A stretch of 64,000 nt of DNA from Clostridia bacterium (GTDB lineage Bacteria; Bacillota; Clostridia; TANB77; CAG-508). The stretch spans positions 124,001 to 188,000 of the forward strand of contig JAFROW010000011.1 in assembly GCA_017429505.1 (NCBI GenBank). Reading direction: 5' to 3'. Each line of letters starts with the position of its first letter. The stretch's first letter is position 1. This document shows positions 36,271 through 45,014 of the stretch, piece after piece. The notes under the pieces were generated by a model, which was not told where the DNA came from, did not search any database, and saw only the letters and a list, made by a program, of their open reading frames with translations. The position numbers and the translations under genes are program-made.

Positions 36271-37258
36271 AATAACCAACTTCAGTTAAAGCATACTCAA
36301 TTTCATCTGCTTCAAAATCTTCAAATTCTAATTGATTATATAAAGAATCTCTTGAAAATGACGAACTATTCAAATAAGATTTAGCACATTCAACTGCTTC
36401 TTCATACCAATTAGCATTACAATTATTAATAGCATACTCTATTTCATTGTCTTCAAATTTTTCAAATTCTAGTTGTTTTATTAATCCTTTTTTTGAAAAT
36501 GAAAGACTATCTAGATAACTTTTGGCTGATTTTAATGCTTGTTTTTTCCAATCAGCATCACAGTTATTAATTGCATAATCTATTTCACTATCAGTATATC
36601 CTTCAAATTCTAATTGTCCTTTTAATCCTTTTTTTGAAAAAGCTAAAAAATCTAAATAACTATTTGCAGACTTTAGAGCATTAGCTTGTCCAACAGTAAT
36701 GGAATTTGCATTATTAACAACACTTATTTTACATTTGTATTTTGTTGAACCTATTTTTGCAGTTATTGTTGCAGTACCTGCTTTTTTAGCTGTTACTTTC
36801 CCTTTTTTGTTTACTGTGGCAACATCTTTGTTACTAGATGACCATTTTATTTGTTGACTTGTCCCACTTATTTTTAAAGTATAAGTATTATTTATGTATA
36901 GAGTTTTTCTAGTTTTATTAATTTTAGGTGTTTCTACTTTTATTTTGCATTTATACTTCTTACTTCCAACTTTAGCGGTTATAGTAACAGTTCCTTTTTT
37001 CTTTGCAGTAACTTTGCCTTTTGAGTTTATTGTAGCTATTTTTTTATTGCTAGAACTCCATTTTACACTTTTTTTTGTTCCTTTTATTTTTAATGTGTAT
37101 TTTTCGCCTTTATTCATAATGTATTTTGTTTTTGATATTTTAATGCTAGAAGCTTGAACAACACTTGTCATAGGTAACTCAGGTGTTATTGCTTGAAGTA
37201 CTGTCACTAATGATAAAGCTACAATTAATGATAATATCAACTTTTTAAACGTCCTCAT
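36269..37258 (-). CDS. Secreted Big_2-Ltp protein, candidate superinfection-exclusion factor
   Basis: 329 residues. A signal peptide (about 1-36, ending near VVQASS) lacks the lipobox cysteine. Two Ig-like Big_2 domains follow (about 37-108 and 112-182; both with KWSSSNK and KGKVTAKK). Then three tandem Ltp-type repeats of about 46 residues (A..SA.SYL....FS..GL..QLEFE.. ..EI.YAI). Such repeats form the host-surface lipoprotein of streptococcal phage TP-J34, which blocks DNA entry of related phages and is also coded in the lysogeny module. The same role is inferred here. Confidence 0.75.
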   Translation of the reverse strand: MRTFKKLILSLIVALSLVTVLQAITPELPMTSVVQASSIKISKTKYIMNKGEKYTLKIKGTKKSVKWSSSNKKIATINSKGKVTAKKKGTVTITAKVGSKKYKCKIKVETPKINKTRKTLYINNTYTLKISGTSQQIKWSSSNKDVATVNKKGKVTAKKAGTATITAKIGSTKYKCKISVVNNANSITVGQANALKSANSYLDFLAFSKKGLKGQLEFEGYTDSEIDYAINNCDADWKKQALKSAKSYLDSLSFSKKGLIKQLEFEKFEDNEIEYAINNCNANWYEEAVECAKSYLNSSSFSRDSLYNQLEFEDFEADEIEYALTEVGY

Positions 37259-37330
37259 TTATTTTCACCTCCTTTACTATATATATTATTTTAAAGTAAG
37301 CTATTTTCTAGCTTAATATTAATAACAGAT

Positions 37331-37960
37331 TTATTTTTTTCTCCTTAGTTCTACAACTTTTCCTATTACTCTTATAGGAAGTTTTTCTATTTGTTCATTA
37401 GTATATACTATAGGTTGAAATTCAGGATTAAGAGGTTGTAAGATTATACCATTTTCATTTTTGAAAACTCTTTTAAATGTTCCGTCATTACCATTTACCA
37501 TAACAACAGCGTCTGAACCACTTTCAACATCTTCAACTTTTTCCAATATGATAGTGTCATTATCTAGATAGTCAGGATACATGGAGTTTCCTTTTATTCT
37601 CAAACCAAAGTATTGCTTTCCACCTTTAAGCATACTAGCATCTATTTCTTCTGTATCTATAATATCTTCTATCATTTCCATAGGTATTCCAGCAGGAATA
37701 GTTCCATAGACTAATACTACAGCAGGGTTAGATGTATATAAATGTTTATCTTCTATTAGATCTGACTTTTTTATTCCAAAATAATTCGCTAATAATTCAA
37801 TTTTATCAATTCTAGGATATACTTTGCCTTTATACCATTCTGCAAAAGTAGTATATGGAATATCTAAATCAGAACATATATCAATACGAGTTTTATCTTT
37901 CAAATTCATATAAAATTTTAAATTCTTTACAAAGATTTCTATATTTCCTAAGTCACTCAT
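37331..37960 (-). CDS. CI/LexA-like prophage repressor
   Basis: 209 residues: HTH domain (about 10-70) and S24 peptidase domain (about 95-205). An Ala-Gly pair in GTIPAGIPMEM fits the autocleavage site, with Ser in IKGNSMYP and Lys in DGTFKRVF as catalytic dyad. It should keep the lysogenic state and be lost after RecA activation. Operators flank its own start. Confidence 0.92.
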   Translation of the reverse strand: MSDLGNIEIFVKNLKFYMNLKDKTRIDICSDLDIPYTTFAEWYKGKVYPRIDKIELLANYFGIKKSDLIEDKHLYTSNPAVVLVYGTIPAGIPMEMIEDIIDTEEIDASMLKGGKQYFGLRIKGNSMYPDYLDNDTIILEKVEDVESGSDAVVMVNGNDGTFKRVFKNENGIILQPLNPEFQPIVYTNEQIEKLPIRVIGKVVELRRKK

Positions 37961-37986
37961 TTTAAAAATCCTCCTACAAGCATATT

Positions 37987-38003
37987 TTACGCCATTTTCG
38001 TAA
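37987..38003. promoter_or_regulatory. Repressor operator O1 (upstream of the repressor gene)
   Basis: TTACGCCATTTTCGTAA, one mismatch from the palindromic consensus TTACGA-N5-TCGTAA of the other three sites. It lies 27 bases before the repressor ATG, so it probably serves autoregulation. Confidence 0.65.
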
Positions 38004-38052
38004 AAAAGTCAATAAAAAAATAAAAAAATTACGATTTTTTTAAAAAAAAGTA

Positions 38053-38081
38053 TTGACATTACGAAAATATCGTGATAATAT
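38053..38081 (+). promoter_or_regulatory. Early rightward promoter
   Basis: TTGACA (38053-38058), 17-bp spacer, TAATAT (38076-38081). The spacer is exactly one operator. Confidence 0.7.
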
Positions 38082-38100
38082 AATTACGAAAATATCGTAA
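38059..38100. promoter_or_regulatory. Operators O2 and O3 at the early promoter
   Basis: TTACGAAAATATCGTGA (38059-38075) and TTACGAAAATATCGTAA (38084-38100), centres 25 bp apart. The first fills the -35/-10 spacer and the second covers the start of transcription, so repressor binding would shut off early genes. Confidence 0.8.
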
Positions 38101-38114
38101 AAGGAGGTGCGAGA

Positions 38115-38306
38115 ATGGCGATGACTTTGAAAGCAATAAGAGTAAATAAAGGATTATCACAAGAAGAAGCAGCAAAGCTTATTGGAGTGGGTAGCGATAC
38201 TTTGAGTAACTATGAAAGAGGAATAACATATCCAGATATTCCAGTGCTAAAAAAGATAGAAGAAGTATATGAAGTAAAATATGATGACATTAATTTTTTA
38301 CTTTAA
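38115..38306 (+). CDS. Cro-like HTH regulator
   Basis: 63 residues, a bare HTH_3 domain (LKAIRVNKGLSQEEAAKLIG, then DTLSNYERG). First gene of the early operon, with AAAGGAGGTG upstream and operators on both sides, so it is the likely Cro counterpart of the repressor. Confidence 0.88.
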   Translation: MAMTLKAIRVNKGLSQEEAAKLIGVGSDTLSNYERGITYPDIPVLKKIEEVYEVKYDDINFLL

Positions 38307-38308
38307 AA

Positions 38309-38325
38309 TTACGAAAAAATCGTAA
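38309..38325. promoter_or_regulatory. Operator O4 downstream of the Cro-like gene
   Basis: TTACGAAAAAATCGTAA, a perfect match to the operator palindrome, two bases after the Cro-like stop codon. Confidence 0.7.
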
Positions 38326-38348
38326 AAACAAATTTAAAGGAGGAAGAG

Positions 38349-38543
38349 ATGAAAGGAATATCTATTTTTAGAATTATTTTAGCAATAGTTATTTTTACAA
38401 TAGTTGATACTTTCGTTTTAATATATTGGCACAAAAAAATAGATTCCGAAACAACATGGATATACGGAATCTATGTAATGATACAAACTATTCTTTGTCT
38501 ATCTCTTGTGATAGGACTCGAATGTAGTTATTCAATTCATTGA
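38349..38543 (+). CDS. Small two-helix membrane protein
   Basis: 64 residues with hydrophobic segments at about 8-25 and 40-57. AAAGGAGGAAGAG precedes the ATG. Its last 56 bases overlap the end of the convergent gene on the minus strand. Function unknown. Confidence 0.6.
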   Translation: MKGISIFRIILAIVIFTIVDTFVLIYWHKKIDSETTWIYGIYVMIQTILCLSLVIGLECSYSIH

Positions 38544-38850
38544 AAAAATCTTCATGATTTTCGTTTCGAAGGTCTATTAAAGAAGAAAGACCATCTGGAA
38601 CATTATTAAAGAAAATATATAAACAATTTATAGAGTCATAAAATTTATCTAACAGACCAAGAGAACTAGAATTGTATAGAGAACTAGAAGCTTTAATAAA
38701 ATTTTCTAAAGCATTACGTTTAGAAAGTTCATAAATTTCGATTTTCTTTAATTTTAACTGATGTTTATTGTTTTCTTTATTGACTAGCCAAGGAGAAACT
38801 ACAGAAGAAATCAAGAGTATAACAGCTACAACATAAGAATACCATTCCAA
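38488..38850 (-). CDS. Membrane-anchored protein encoded against the early operon
   Basis: 120 residues: one N-terminal membrane segment (about 4-24), then a helical domain with no recognised motif. It is read against the flow of the early genes. The TTG at 38850 follows GGAGGTGA with 5 bases, which is a clear start; the frame could be opened at 38865 but that TTG overlaps the ribosome binding site. Position next to the repressor module suggests lysogenic expression. Confidence 0.6.
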   Translation of the reverse strand: MEWYSYVVAVILLISSVVSPWLVNKENNKHQLKLKKIEIYELSKRNALENFIKASSSLYNSSSLGLLDKFYDSINCLYIFFNNVPDGLSSLIDLRNENHEDFFNELNNYIRVLSQEIDKE

Positions 38851-38924
38851 TATAATCACCTCCAATTGAGATGATTATAGCAAGAATTTTACAGAAAATC
38901 AACAAAGAAAGGAGAGTGAGAAAG

Positions 38925-39188
38925 ATGGAAGAGCTAATAAAGAAACTCATTGAAGAAACAGAAAAAACAAATAAATTACTTCAATGGGGATATAAAGGAA
39001 AAGATCCAGATGAGTTATTAACAATAGAACAAGTATCAGAAGAATTTAAAATAGGACCTAATAAAACAAGAGAGATGTTCAATGACAAAGCATTACCAGT
39101 ACAGACATACACAAAGCCATTTAAAGTAAAAAGAATGGCAGTAGTAAATTATATGGATACAAGACATGATTATTTAAAAGGAGGATAA
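38925..39188 (+). CDS. Excisionase/HTH DNA-binding protein
   Basis: 87 residues. After an acidic helical start, LLTIEQVSEEFKIGPNKTREMF is a MerR/excisionase-like helix-turn-helix. ATG at 38925 follows AAAGGAGAGTGAG. It may bind att sites or an early promoter. Confidence 0.65.
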   Translation: MEELIKKLIEETEKTNKLLQWGYKGKDPDELLTIEQVSEEFKIGPNKTREMFNDKALPVQTYTKPFKVKRMAVVNYMDTRHDYLKGG

Positions 39189-39192
39189 AAAA

Positions 39193-39333
39193 ATGAAAAA
39201 GTACAGATTTAATGAGGACAAGTTCTTAAGAAATGTAACAATATTAGGAAATGTTGTTACAGTAGGAATATTAGTTTATAAAGTTGCAACATGTGGTATA
39301 GCCTGGATAAGCACAATAGGATATTTTGGATAG
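39193..39333 (+). CDS. Small membrane protein
   Basis: 46 residues (MKKYRFNEDKFLRNVTILGN start) with a hydrophobic second half. GGAGGATAAAAAA precedes the ATG, four bases after the previous stop. Unknown function. Confidence 0.6.
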   Translation: MKKYRFNEDKFLRNVTILGNVVTVGILVYKVATCGIAWISTIGYFG

Positions 39334-39349
39334 AAAGGAGGAAAAGAAT

Positions 39350-39643
39350 ATGTTTTTAACAACAGTAATAAGACAAGGAGAAGAAAATTGGAATCAACAT
39401 AATGAAATTAAGCAATTGAATGAAGATAAAAAAATGCTTCAAGAAGAACTTAATTATAGAATTATTAAGGGCAACAGGTACGAAAGAGTTTTATATGATG
39501 TATTAAAATGCTTTGATAGTATTTCAGAAGTTACAAAATGGAAAAACGAAGAAAGCTTCAAGACAATGACAATAAACTCTTTAATGTATGAAGCAAGAAA
39601 AATGATTAAAAAAGAATTAGACAACGCTACCAACATTGACTAA
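39350..39643 (+). CDS. Phage early protein, unknown
   Basis: 97 residues, helical and charged with a coiled-coil-like middle (about 14-40). Start at ATG 39350 after AAAGGAGGAAAAG. Not recognised. Confidence 0.6.
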   Translation: MFLTTVIRQGEENWNQHNEIKQLNEDKKMLQEELNYRIIKGNRYERVLYDVLKCFDSISEVTKWKNEESFKTMTINSLMYEARKMIKKELDNATNID

Positions 39644-39650
39644 TTCAAAA

Positions 39651-39682
39651 GATATACTTAAAACCTCTGTTTTTAGTATATC
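39651..39682. terminator. Hairpin between early genes
   Basis: GATATACTTAAAA / TTTTTAGTATATC, one mismatch, 6-base loop. No long T-run; may be a weak terminator or processing site. Confidence 0.5.
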
Positions 39683-39712
39683 ACAAAAAGTATTTGAAAT
39701 CAAGGAGTTATT

Positions 39713-39904
39713 ATGAATTTTTTAGAAATCGAAATATTACAAGATGGAATTGACCATTTATCAAAAGCAATAGATTGTTTCGCAGATAGCGATTTAGTAA
39801 GCCAAGAAGAGTTTGATAAGTTAGAAAAATTTATAGATGAATTAGAAAATAGGAAGATGAATGCTGAAATAGAATTAAAAAGTTATAAATTGGAGGTAAT
39901 TTAA
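39713..39904 (+). CDS. Phage early protein, unknown
   Basis: 63 residues, acidic and helical. Its stop overlaps the next ATG by one base (TAATG), and AAGGAG precedes the start, so it belongs to the recombination operon. Confidence 0.55.
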   Translation: MNFLEIEILQDGIDHLSKAIDCFADSDLVSQEEFDKLEKFIDELENRKMNAEIELKSYKLEVI

Positions 39905-40737
39905 TGGAGAATCAAGAATTAATGGTAGTTAAACAATTACCAATTATAGAAGAAAGATTTAAACAATTAAGCGAGAAAGTAGATGAGAAAGTTAAGAATG
40001 CTGAAGCATTAGTTTGTACAGAAGAAAATGTAAAGGTAGTAAAGCAAGTAAGAGCAGATTTAAATAAAGAATATAGAGATGTAGAAACACAAAGGAAAAA
40101 GATTAAAGAACAAGTACTAGCGCCATATATGCAGTTTGAAGAAGTTTATAAGCAATATATAGCAGATAAATATAAAAATGCAGATTTAATATTAGGTGGA
40201 AAAGTAAAAGTTATTGAGGACGATTTGAAAGCAAAAAAAGAGCAAGAAATAAAGGATTATTTTGAAGAATTAAAAACAGCAAATAATATAGATTTTGTTA
40301 CATACGAACAAGCAAAAATAAATGTAACCTTAACGGCAAGTAAAAAGAGTTTAAGAGAGCAGGTAGAGAATTTTATAAATAAAATATTAGATGACTTAAA
40401 GTTAATTGAAACACAAGAACATAAAGCAGAAATATTGGTGGAATATAAGCAAAGTTTGAATGCAAGCAATGCAATAACAACAGTGTTAAACAGAGTTGAA
40501 GCAATTAAAAATGAAGAAAAGAAACAAGAAGAAAAAGTAGTACATATTGAAATGAACGAAAATCACGAAATTACTAAAGAAAGTTACGAACAATTAGAGG
40601 AAGTATTTACACCAAAGCAGGAAAAATTATACACAATACCATTTAAAGCAACAGGTACATCAGTTCAATTAAAAATGTTAAAAGATTTTATGGAAAGAGA
40701 GGGTATTAGATATGAGTCAGTTACAAGTAATAAATAA
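39904..40737 (+). CDS. DUF1351 phage protein (RecT-associated)
   Basis: 277 residues, mostly coiled coil in the first 210 (EERFKQLSEKVDEKVKNAEA), then a short beta-alpha end (LYTIPFKATGTSVQLKMLKD). DUF1351 proteins regularly precede recT in Firmicute phages. Exact role unknown. Confidence 0.75.
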   Translation: MENQELMVVKQLPIIEERFKQLSEKVDEKVKNAEALVCTEENVKVVKQVRADLNKEYRDVETQRKKIKEQVLAPYMQFEEVYKQYIADKYKNADLILGGKVKVIEDDLKAKKEQEIKDYFEELKTANNIDFVTYEQAKINVTLTASKKSLREQVENFINKILDDLKLIETQEHKAEILVEYKQSLNASNAITTVLNRVEAIKNEEKKQEEKVVHIEMNENHEITKESYEQLEEVFTPKQEKLYTIPFKATGTSVQLKMLKDFMEREGIRYESVTSNK

Positions 40738-41554
40738 ACCAAAATTTAGTGTTGCAATACAAAGCGACACATATAAGAATTTAATTAATAGAACTTTAGG
40801 AGATAAAGATAGAGCGACAAGATTTATAGCAAGTATATCAAGTGCAGTAGCAACAAATAAGGCATTACAGGAATGTGATGCAGGTTCAATATTAAGTGGT
40901 GCATTACTAGGAGAAAGTTTAAATTTAAGTCCTAGCCCACAATTAGGTCAATATTATTTAGTACCATTTAATGATAGCAAAAAAGGCTATAAAGTAGCAC
41001 AATTTCAATTAGGGTATAAAGGGTATATTCAATTAGCAATTAGAAGTGGACAATATAAAAAACTAAATGTGTTAGCGATAAAAAAAGGAGAGCTAATAAA
41101 ATATGATCCATTAAATGAAGAAATTGAAGTCAATCTTATAGAAGATGAAGAGGAAAGAGAGAATACTGAAACTATTGGATATTATGCAATGTTTGAATAT
41201 TCAAACGGATTTAGAAAAACTTTATATTGGACAAAGAAGCATATGGAAGCTCATGCTGAAAAATATTCAATGGGATATAAAGCACATAAAGGTTATACAT
41301 TTTGGGAAAAAGATTTTGACGGAATGGCATATAAAACAATGTTAAGACAATTGATTTCAAAATGGGGAATTATGAGCATTGATATGCAGAAAGCGATGGA
41401 GCAAGATATGTCAGCAATAAATACAGATGGTACATTTGAATATGTTGATAATCAAGAAATCGAGGAACCTGTACTTGGAGAACAAGAAGATAATCCGTTC
41501 AATGTACTAGATGATCCAAATGGAGGAGAGCCATTGCCTGATGTATTAAAGTAG
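40712..41554 (+). CDS. recT: RecT single-strand annealing recombinase
   Basis: 280 residues, RecT length. Family stretches ATNKALQECDAGSILSGAL, PSPQLGQYYLVPF and FQLGYKGYIQLAIRSGQYK are visible. It anneals complementary single strands in phage recombination. It overlaps the DUF1351 gene by 26 bases; no RecE-like exonuclease lies beside it. Confidence 0.92.
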   Translation: MSQLQVINKPKFSVAIQSDTYKNLINRTLGDKDRATRFIASISSAVATNKALQECDAGSILSGALLGESLNLSPSPQLGQYYLVPFNDSKKGYKVAQFQLGYKGYIQLAIRSGQYKKLNVLAIKKGELIKYDPLNEEIEVNLIEDEEERENTETIGYYAMFEYSNGFRKTLYWTKKHMEAHAEKYSMGYKAHKGYTFWEKDFDGMAYKTMLRQLISKWGIMSIDMQKAMEQDMSAINTDGTFEYVDNQEIEEPVLGEQEDNPFNVLDDPNGGEPLPDVLK

Positions 41555-41563
41555 GAGGGTACT

Positions 41564-42028
41564 ATGGAATTTGAAAAATTATATATGTTTAATCCCTTTG
41601 TAATAGCAAGTGCAGATAATCAGAAAATAGCTGATACATATAGCAAATTACAAAGCGAAATAGTGCAAGATGCAGATACATGTTTTTTAATATCAAGAAA
41701 TATAGAGCTATATGCAAATATGAATTATTTAATAGGAGAAATGATAGCAAGAATACAAAGAGAATATGACTTACTAAAAACAGAAATATCAATCAATGAG
41801 AACAAAGAAGTATATACACAAAGAAAATTATGGCAAGAAACTAAAAAAGAGAAAGCACCAGCTATGAGTTACTTTGAAGCTATTGCAAAAGAGACCGTAA
41901 AAGAAGATAGTAAGAAACTAGCAAATTTAGGAGCAAGGCTATTTAGATTTAAAAAGGCATACGAGAGTATAGACAGCAAACAAAACGCCTTAAAAAAGAA
42001 AATAGAGGCGATTAGATATGAAATTTAA
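41564..42028 (+). CDS. Phage early protein, helical, unknown
   Basis: 154 residues with long charged helices and no motif I recognise. GGAGGGTACT precedes the ATG and the end overlaps the HNH-like gene by 11 bases. Confidence 0.6.
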   Translation: MEFEKLYMFNPFVIASADNQKIADTYSKLQSEIVQDADTCFLISRNIELYANMNYLIGEMIARIQREYDLLKTEISINENKEVYTQRKLWQETKKEKAPAMSYFEAIAKETVKEDSKKLANLGARLFRFKKAYESIDSKQNALKKKIEAIRYEI

Positions 42029-42440
42029 TGTAGTAACTGATTTAAGAAACAGTTTTAATCCATATCCTAAACCAAAAGATATGAAAAAAAGTTCAAAAGA
42101 AACAGAACAGATAATAATAAAACAAATAAAACAAAAAAGCAATAAACTTGCAAAGAAAGAACGAAATAGATTTAGCATATTGCAAAAAAATGACACAAAA
42201 TGTTTTCTATGCAATAAAGAACAAAAGAAATTGGACAAACATGAAGCTTTTGGCGGTTCAAATAGACAAAAGAGTATGAAATTTGGATTAATATATTATC
42301 TTTGCAGAAGATGCCATAACAGAGCAGATGTAGATATAGTAATTAGAAAATATTTACATGATTTTGCAAAAAAGAAGTTTATAAAAAAATATAGTAAAGA
42401 AAAATTTTTAGATGAATTTAAAAATAATTATGAAGAGTAG
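42018..42440 (+). CDS. HNH-like zinc nuclease of the NinG/Ref type
   Basis: 140 residues. C-x2-C in CFLCNKEQK, then LDKHEAFGGSNRQKSMKFGL and LCRRCHNRA give the H...C-x2-CH layout of phage HNH/RecA-dependent nuclease-like proteins. The N-terminal 60 residues are lysine-rich. Probably acts on recombination intermediates with RecT. Confidence 0.65.
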   Translation: MKFNVVTDLRNSFNPYPKPKDMKKSSKETEQIIIKQIKQKSNKLAKKERNRFSILQKNDTKCFLCNKEQKKLDKHEAFGGSNRQKSMKFGLIYYLCRRCHNRADVDIVIRKYLHDFAKKKFIKKYSKEKFLDEFKNNYEE

Positions 42441-42464
42441 AAAAGCACGAAAGGAGAAAACTCA

Positions 42465-43145
42465 ATGAACTATTTAAAACAAGTAAACAAATTTTATGAG
42501 TTACTACTAATAAATCCTTTAAATGCTAATTCTCAATGTTTATATTTTGCATTGTTAAATATAAACAATAGATGTAATTGGATAAAGAATTTTACAGTAG
42601 CAAATACAACTCTAATGACGTTTACAGGATTAAATATTTCAGCATTACAAAGAGCAAGAAACAATTTGATACAAAAAGGATATATTAAGTATCAAAAAGG
42701 AAAAAGCAACAATGCTGGAATTTATGAGATTATAGAATTTGAGCAACAAAGTGAACAACAGAACGAACAACACAACGAGCAACAAGACGAACAACAAACC
42801 GATAGCACAACGAACAACACAACGAACACATTAAATAAACAAAACAAAACTAAACAAAAAAAAGAAAAAATAAATAAAAAAGAATTTGGAGAATTTAAGA
42901 ATGTAAAATTAACAGACGATGAATATTTAAAACTACAAAAGATGTTTCCAAAAGATTATGCTAAAAGAATACAGAGCTTAGATGATTATATTCAGAGTCA
43001 TGGAAAAAAGTACAAAGACTTTGTAGCTACTTTAAGAAATTGGGCAAGAAAAGAAGGATATAAATTTCCGGAAGAACAAAAAGATTATAAAGAAATAACA
43101 TTAACAGATTCAGAATATTTAAAGAGAGGTAAAAAATATGAATGA
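42465..43145 (+). CDS. Phage replication initiator-like protein (winged helix)
   Basis: 226 residues. The N-terminal winged helix (LMTFTGLNISALQRARNNLI, about 50-69) is followed by a Gln/Glu-rich repeat linker (EQQSEQQNEQHNEQQ) and a DnaD-like basic C-terminal part (about 140-226). Directly before the DnaB gene with an 8-base overlap, so it likely recruits the helicase to the phage origin. Confidence 0.7.
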   Translation: MNYLKQVNKFYELLLINPLNANSQCLYFALLNINNRCNWIKNFTVANTTLMTFTGLNISALQRARNNLIQKGYIKYQKGKSNNAGIYEIIEFEQQSEQQNEQHNEQQDEQQTDSTTNNTTNTLNKQNKTKQKKEKINKKEFGEFKNVKLTDDEYLKLQKMFPKDYAKRIQSLDDYIQSHGKKYKDFVATLRNWARKEGYKFPEEQKDYKEITLTDSEYLKRGKKYE

Positions 43146-44355
43146 TATAGAACTAGAAAAAGCAATGTTATTTTATTTGATTTTCCAGGATGAAAAGTAT
43201 GAGCTAGGTGAAAAAGATTTTTTAGACTATAAAAATAAAACAATTATAAAGGCAATTATAGAATTACAAGCTAAAAAAGAAGATATAACAATATTATCTC
43301 TTAATGAGAAGATACAAAATCCTGAAATGCTAGAATACATAACTCATCTTGGAGATTATATTCGCAAAGAAACTGCTGAAAGTGTTTATTATAAACTCAA
43401 AGAATATACCAAAAGAAGAGAAATGTTTGGCTTATTAAAAGAAAATCAAATAAAACTTCAAACTATAGAAAATGTTGATGTATTTATAGAAAAATTAATA
43501 AGTGAACTACAAAAAATAGAGTTTCAAACGCAAAAAGATGAAACATTTATTAAACAGGTCGTAGAGACAGCAAACGAAATTGAGAAGAATATAAACAAAA
43601 AAGAAGATTTAAGTTTATATACCGGATATATTGATTTAGACGACTTAACAGATGGATTACATAATGGAGAGTTAACAGTAATAGGAGCTAGACCAGGAGT
43701 AGGAAAGACAACATTCTCATTACAACTTGCGGAAAACATTGCAAAAAAAGGAAAAAATGTATGCTATGTAAGTTTAGAGATGTCTGAAACTCAGATAATC
43801 CAAAAGTTATTGTCTTTAAGAACAGGAGTAAATTCAAGAAAGATAAGAAATGGAGATATGACAGAAGAAGAAAAAATGCTAGTAGGAGCTGATTGTATGC
43901 AATTAGGAGAATTGAAATTTAGATTATTAACAAAAGTTAGTACAATTCAGCAAATAGAAATAGCAGCAAGAAGATTAAAGAATCAAGATAAATTAGATTT
44001 ATTAATAATTGATTATCTTCAACTTGTAAGAAATAACGGAAGATTTAATTCGAGAGAGCAAGAAGTTGCTGATATATCAAGAACGTTAAAATTATTAAGC
44101 TTAGACTTAGATATTCCTATAATCGCACTTTGCCAATTAAATAGAAATGCGAGTAGACAAGCACCATCATTAGCAGATATAAGAGAATCAGGAGCTATTG
44201 AGCAAGATGCTGACAATGTAATATTCTTATATCAGGAAAATTCTGAAAATAATTTGGTAACAGTTGATTTACAAAAGCAAAGAGCAGGAAATGTAGGAAA
44301 ATCAGAACTTAAATTTTATAAAAATTTAAGCAGATTTGTAAGTTTAGAAAGGTAA
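43138..44355 (+). CDS. dnaB: Replicative DNA helicase (DnaB family)
   Basis: 405 residues, slightly shorter than cellular DnaB. N-terminal DnaB domain to about 100, then a RecA-like core with Walker A GARPGVGKTTF (about 184-194), VSLEMSE and Walker B LLIIDYLQLV. It unwinds DNA at the phage fork. Confidence 0.93.
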   Translation: MNDIELEKAMLFYLIFQDEKYELGEKDFLDYKNKTIIKAIIELQAKKEDITILSLNEKIQNPEMLEYITHLGDYIRKETAESVYYKLKEYTKRREMFGLLKENQIKLQTIENVDVFIEKLISELQKIEFQTQKDETFIKQVVETANEIEKNINKKEDLSLYTGYIDLDDLTDGLHNGELTVIGARPGVGKTTFSLQLAENIAKKGKNVCYVSLEMSETQIIQKLLSLRTGVNSRKIRNGDMTEEEKMLVGADCMQLGELKFRLLTKVSTIQQIEIAARRLKNQDKLDLLIIDYLQLVRNNGRFNSREQEVADISRTLKLLSLDLDIPIIALCQLNRNASRQAPSLADIRESGAIEQDADNVIFLYQENSENNLVTVDLQKQRAGNVGKSELKFYKNLSRFVSLER

Positions 44356-44359
44356 AAAA

Positions 44360-44509
44360 ATGTTAGAAATAAATGAAAAACAGTTATTAAGTTTTGATAA
44401 TGTAAATAGAGCGAGAATATTGAAAATGATAGTCTTAGGACATGTAAAATATATAGGAGATGGTACAAATGAATGCAGTAACGCAGATTACTCGACAGAT
44501 GAGTTTTGA
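44360..44509 (+). CDS. Small phage protein, uncertain
   Basis: 49-codon frame starting five bases after dnaB with a weak GAAAGGT site. Its second half overlaps the next gene by 41 bases. Real but small gene or chance; no recognised motif. Confidence 0.35.
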   Translation: MLEINEKQLLSFDNVNRARILKMIVLGHVKYIGDGTNECSNADYSTDEF

Positions 44510-44768
44510 AGATATACAGCTAAAGAAGAAAATAAGATATGAGCAGATACTTTCAAGAATGGACAAACCTAAAACAGCTAAGGAAATTGCAGTAGAATTA
44601 TTTGAATTAGGCTATATTCCATCTACCGAAAGAAATTACACACAACCAAGACTTACAGAGTTATGTAAGAAAGGTATTGTAAGAGTAGTTGGAAAAAAGA
44701 AATGTGATTATACAGGCAAGACAGTAGCCGTGTATGAAAGGATAGAAAATGAGGAGGAAGAAAGATGA
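44469..44768 (+). CDS. Winged-helix-like phage protein
   Basis: 99 residues. The middle (KTAKEIAVELFELGYIPSTE, then RLTELCKKGIVRVVGKKK) looks like a winged helix. ATG at 44469 is nine bases after AGGAG; the ATG at 44460 abuts it. Function unknown. Confidence 0.6.
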   Translation: MNAVTQITRQMSFEDIQLKKKIRYEQILSRMDKPKTAKEIAVELFELGYIPSTERNYTQPRLTELCKKGIVRVVGKKKCDYTGKTVAVYERIENEEEER

Positions 44769-45004
44769 GTGAAGAAATAGAAAAATTGATAAAAATACAA
44801 GGAATATTAAATAAAAATAAATATCATTTATACATAAATACAGATTTAGAAAAGAAAGCAAAATGGGATTTATATCAAGTATTTGCAGATTATGATAAAT
44901 ATATGAGTATGGATAATGGAGCAATATTAGAAAGTGAAACAGATACGATAGAAGATTTAATAAATTATCTAAGAAAACATAATGGTTTTAAAACAAGATT
45001 TTAA
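44765..45004 (+). CDS. 79-residue phage protein, paralogue 1
   Basis: Acidic 79-residue protein starting MSEEIEKLIKIQGI and ending DTIEDLINYLRKHNGF. About 60 % identical by eye to the protein at 48718-48957, which starts with the same residues. ATGA overlap with the previous gene. Unknown role. Confidence 0.65.
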   Translation: MSEEIEKLIKIQGILNKNKYHLYINTDLEKKAKWDLYQVFADYDKYMSMDNGAILESETDTIEDLINYLRKHNGFKTRF

Positions 45005-45014
45005 GGAGTAACTT

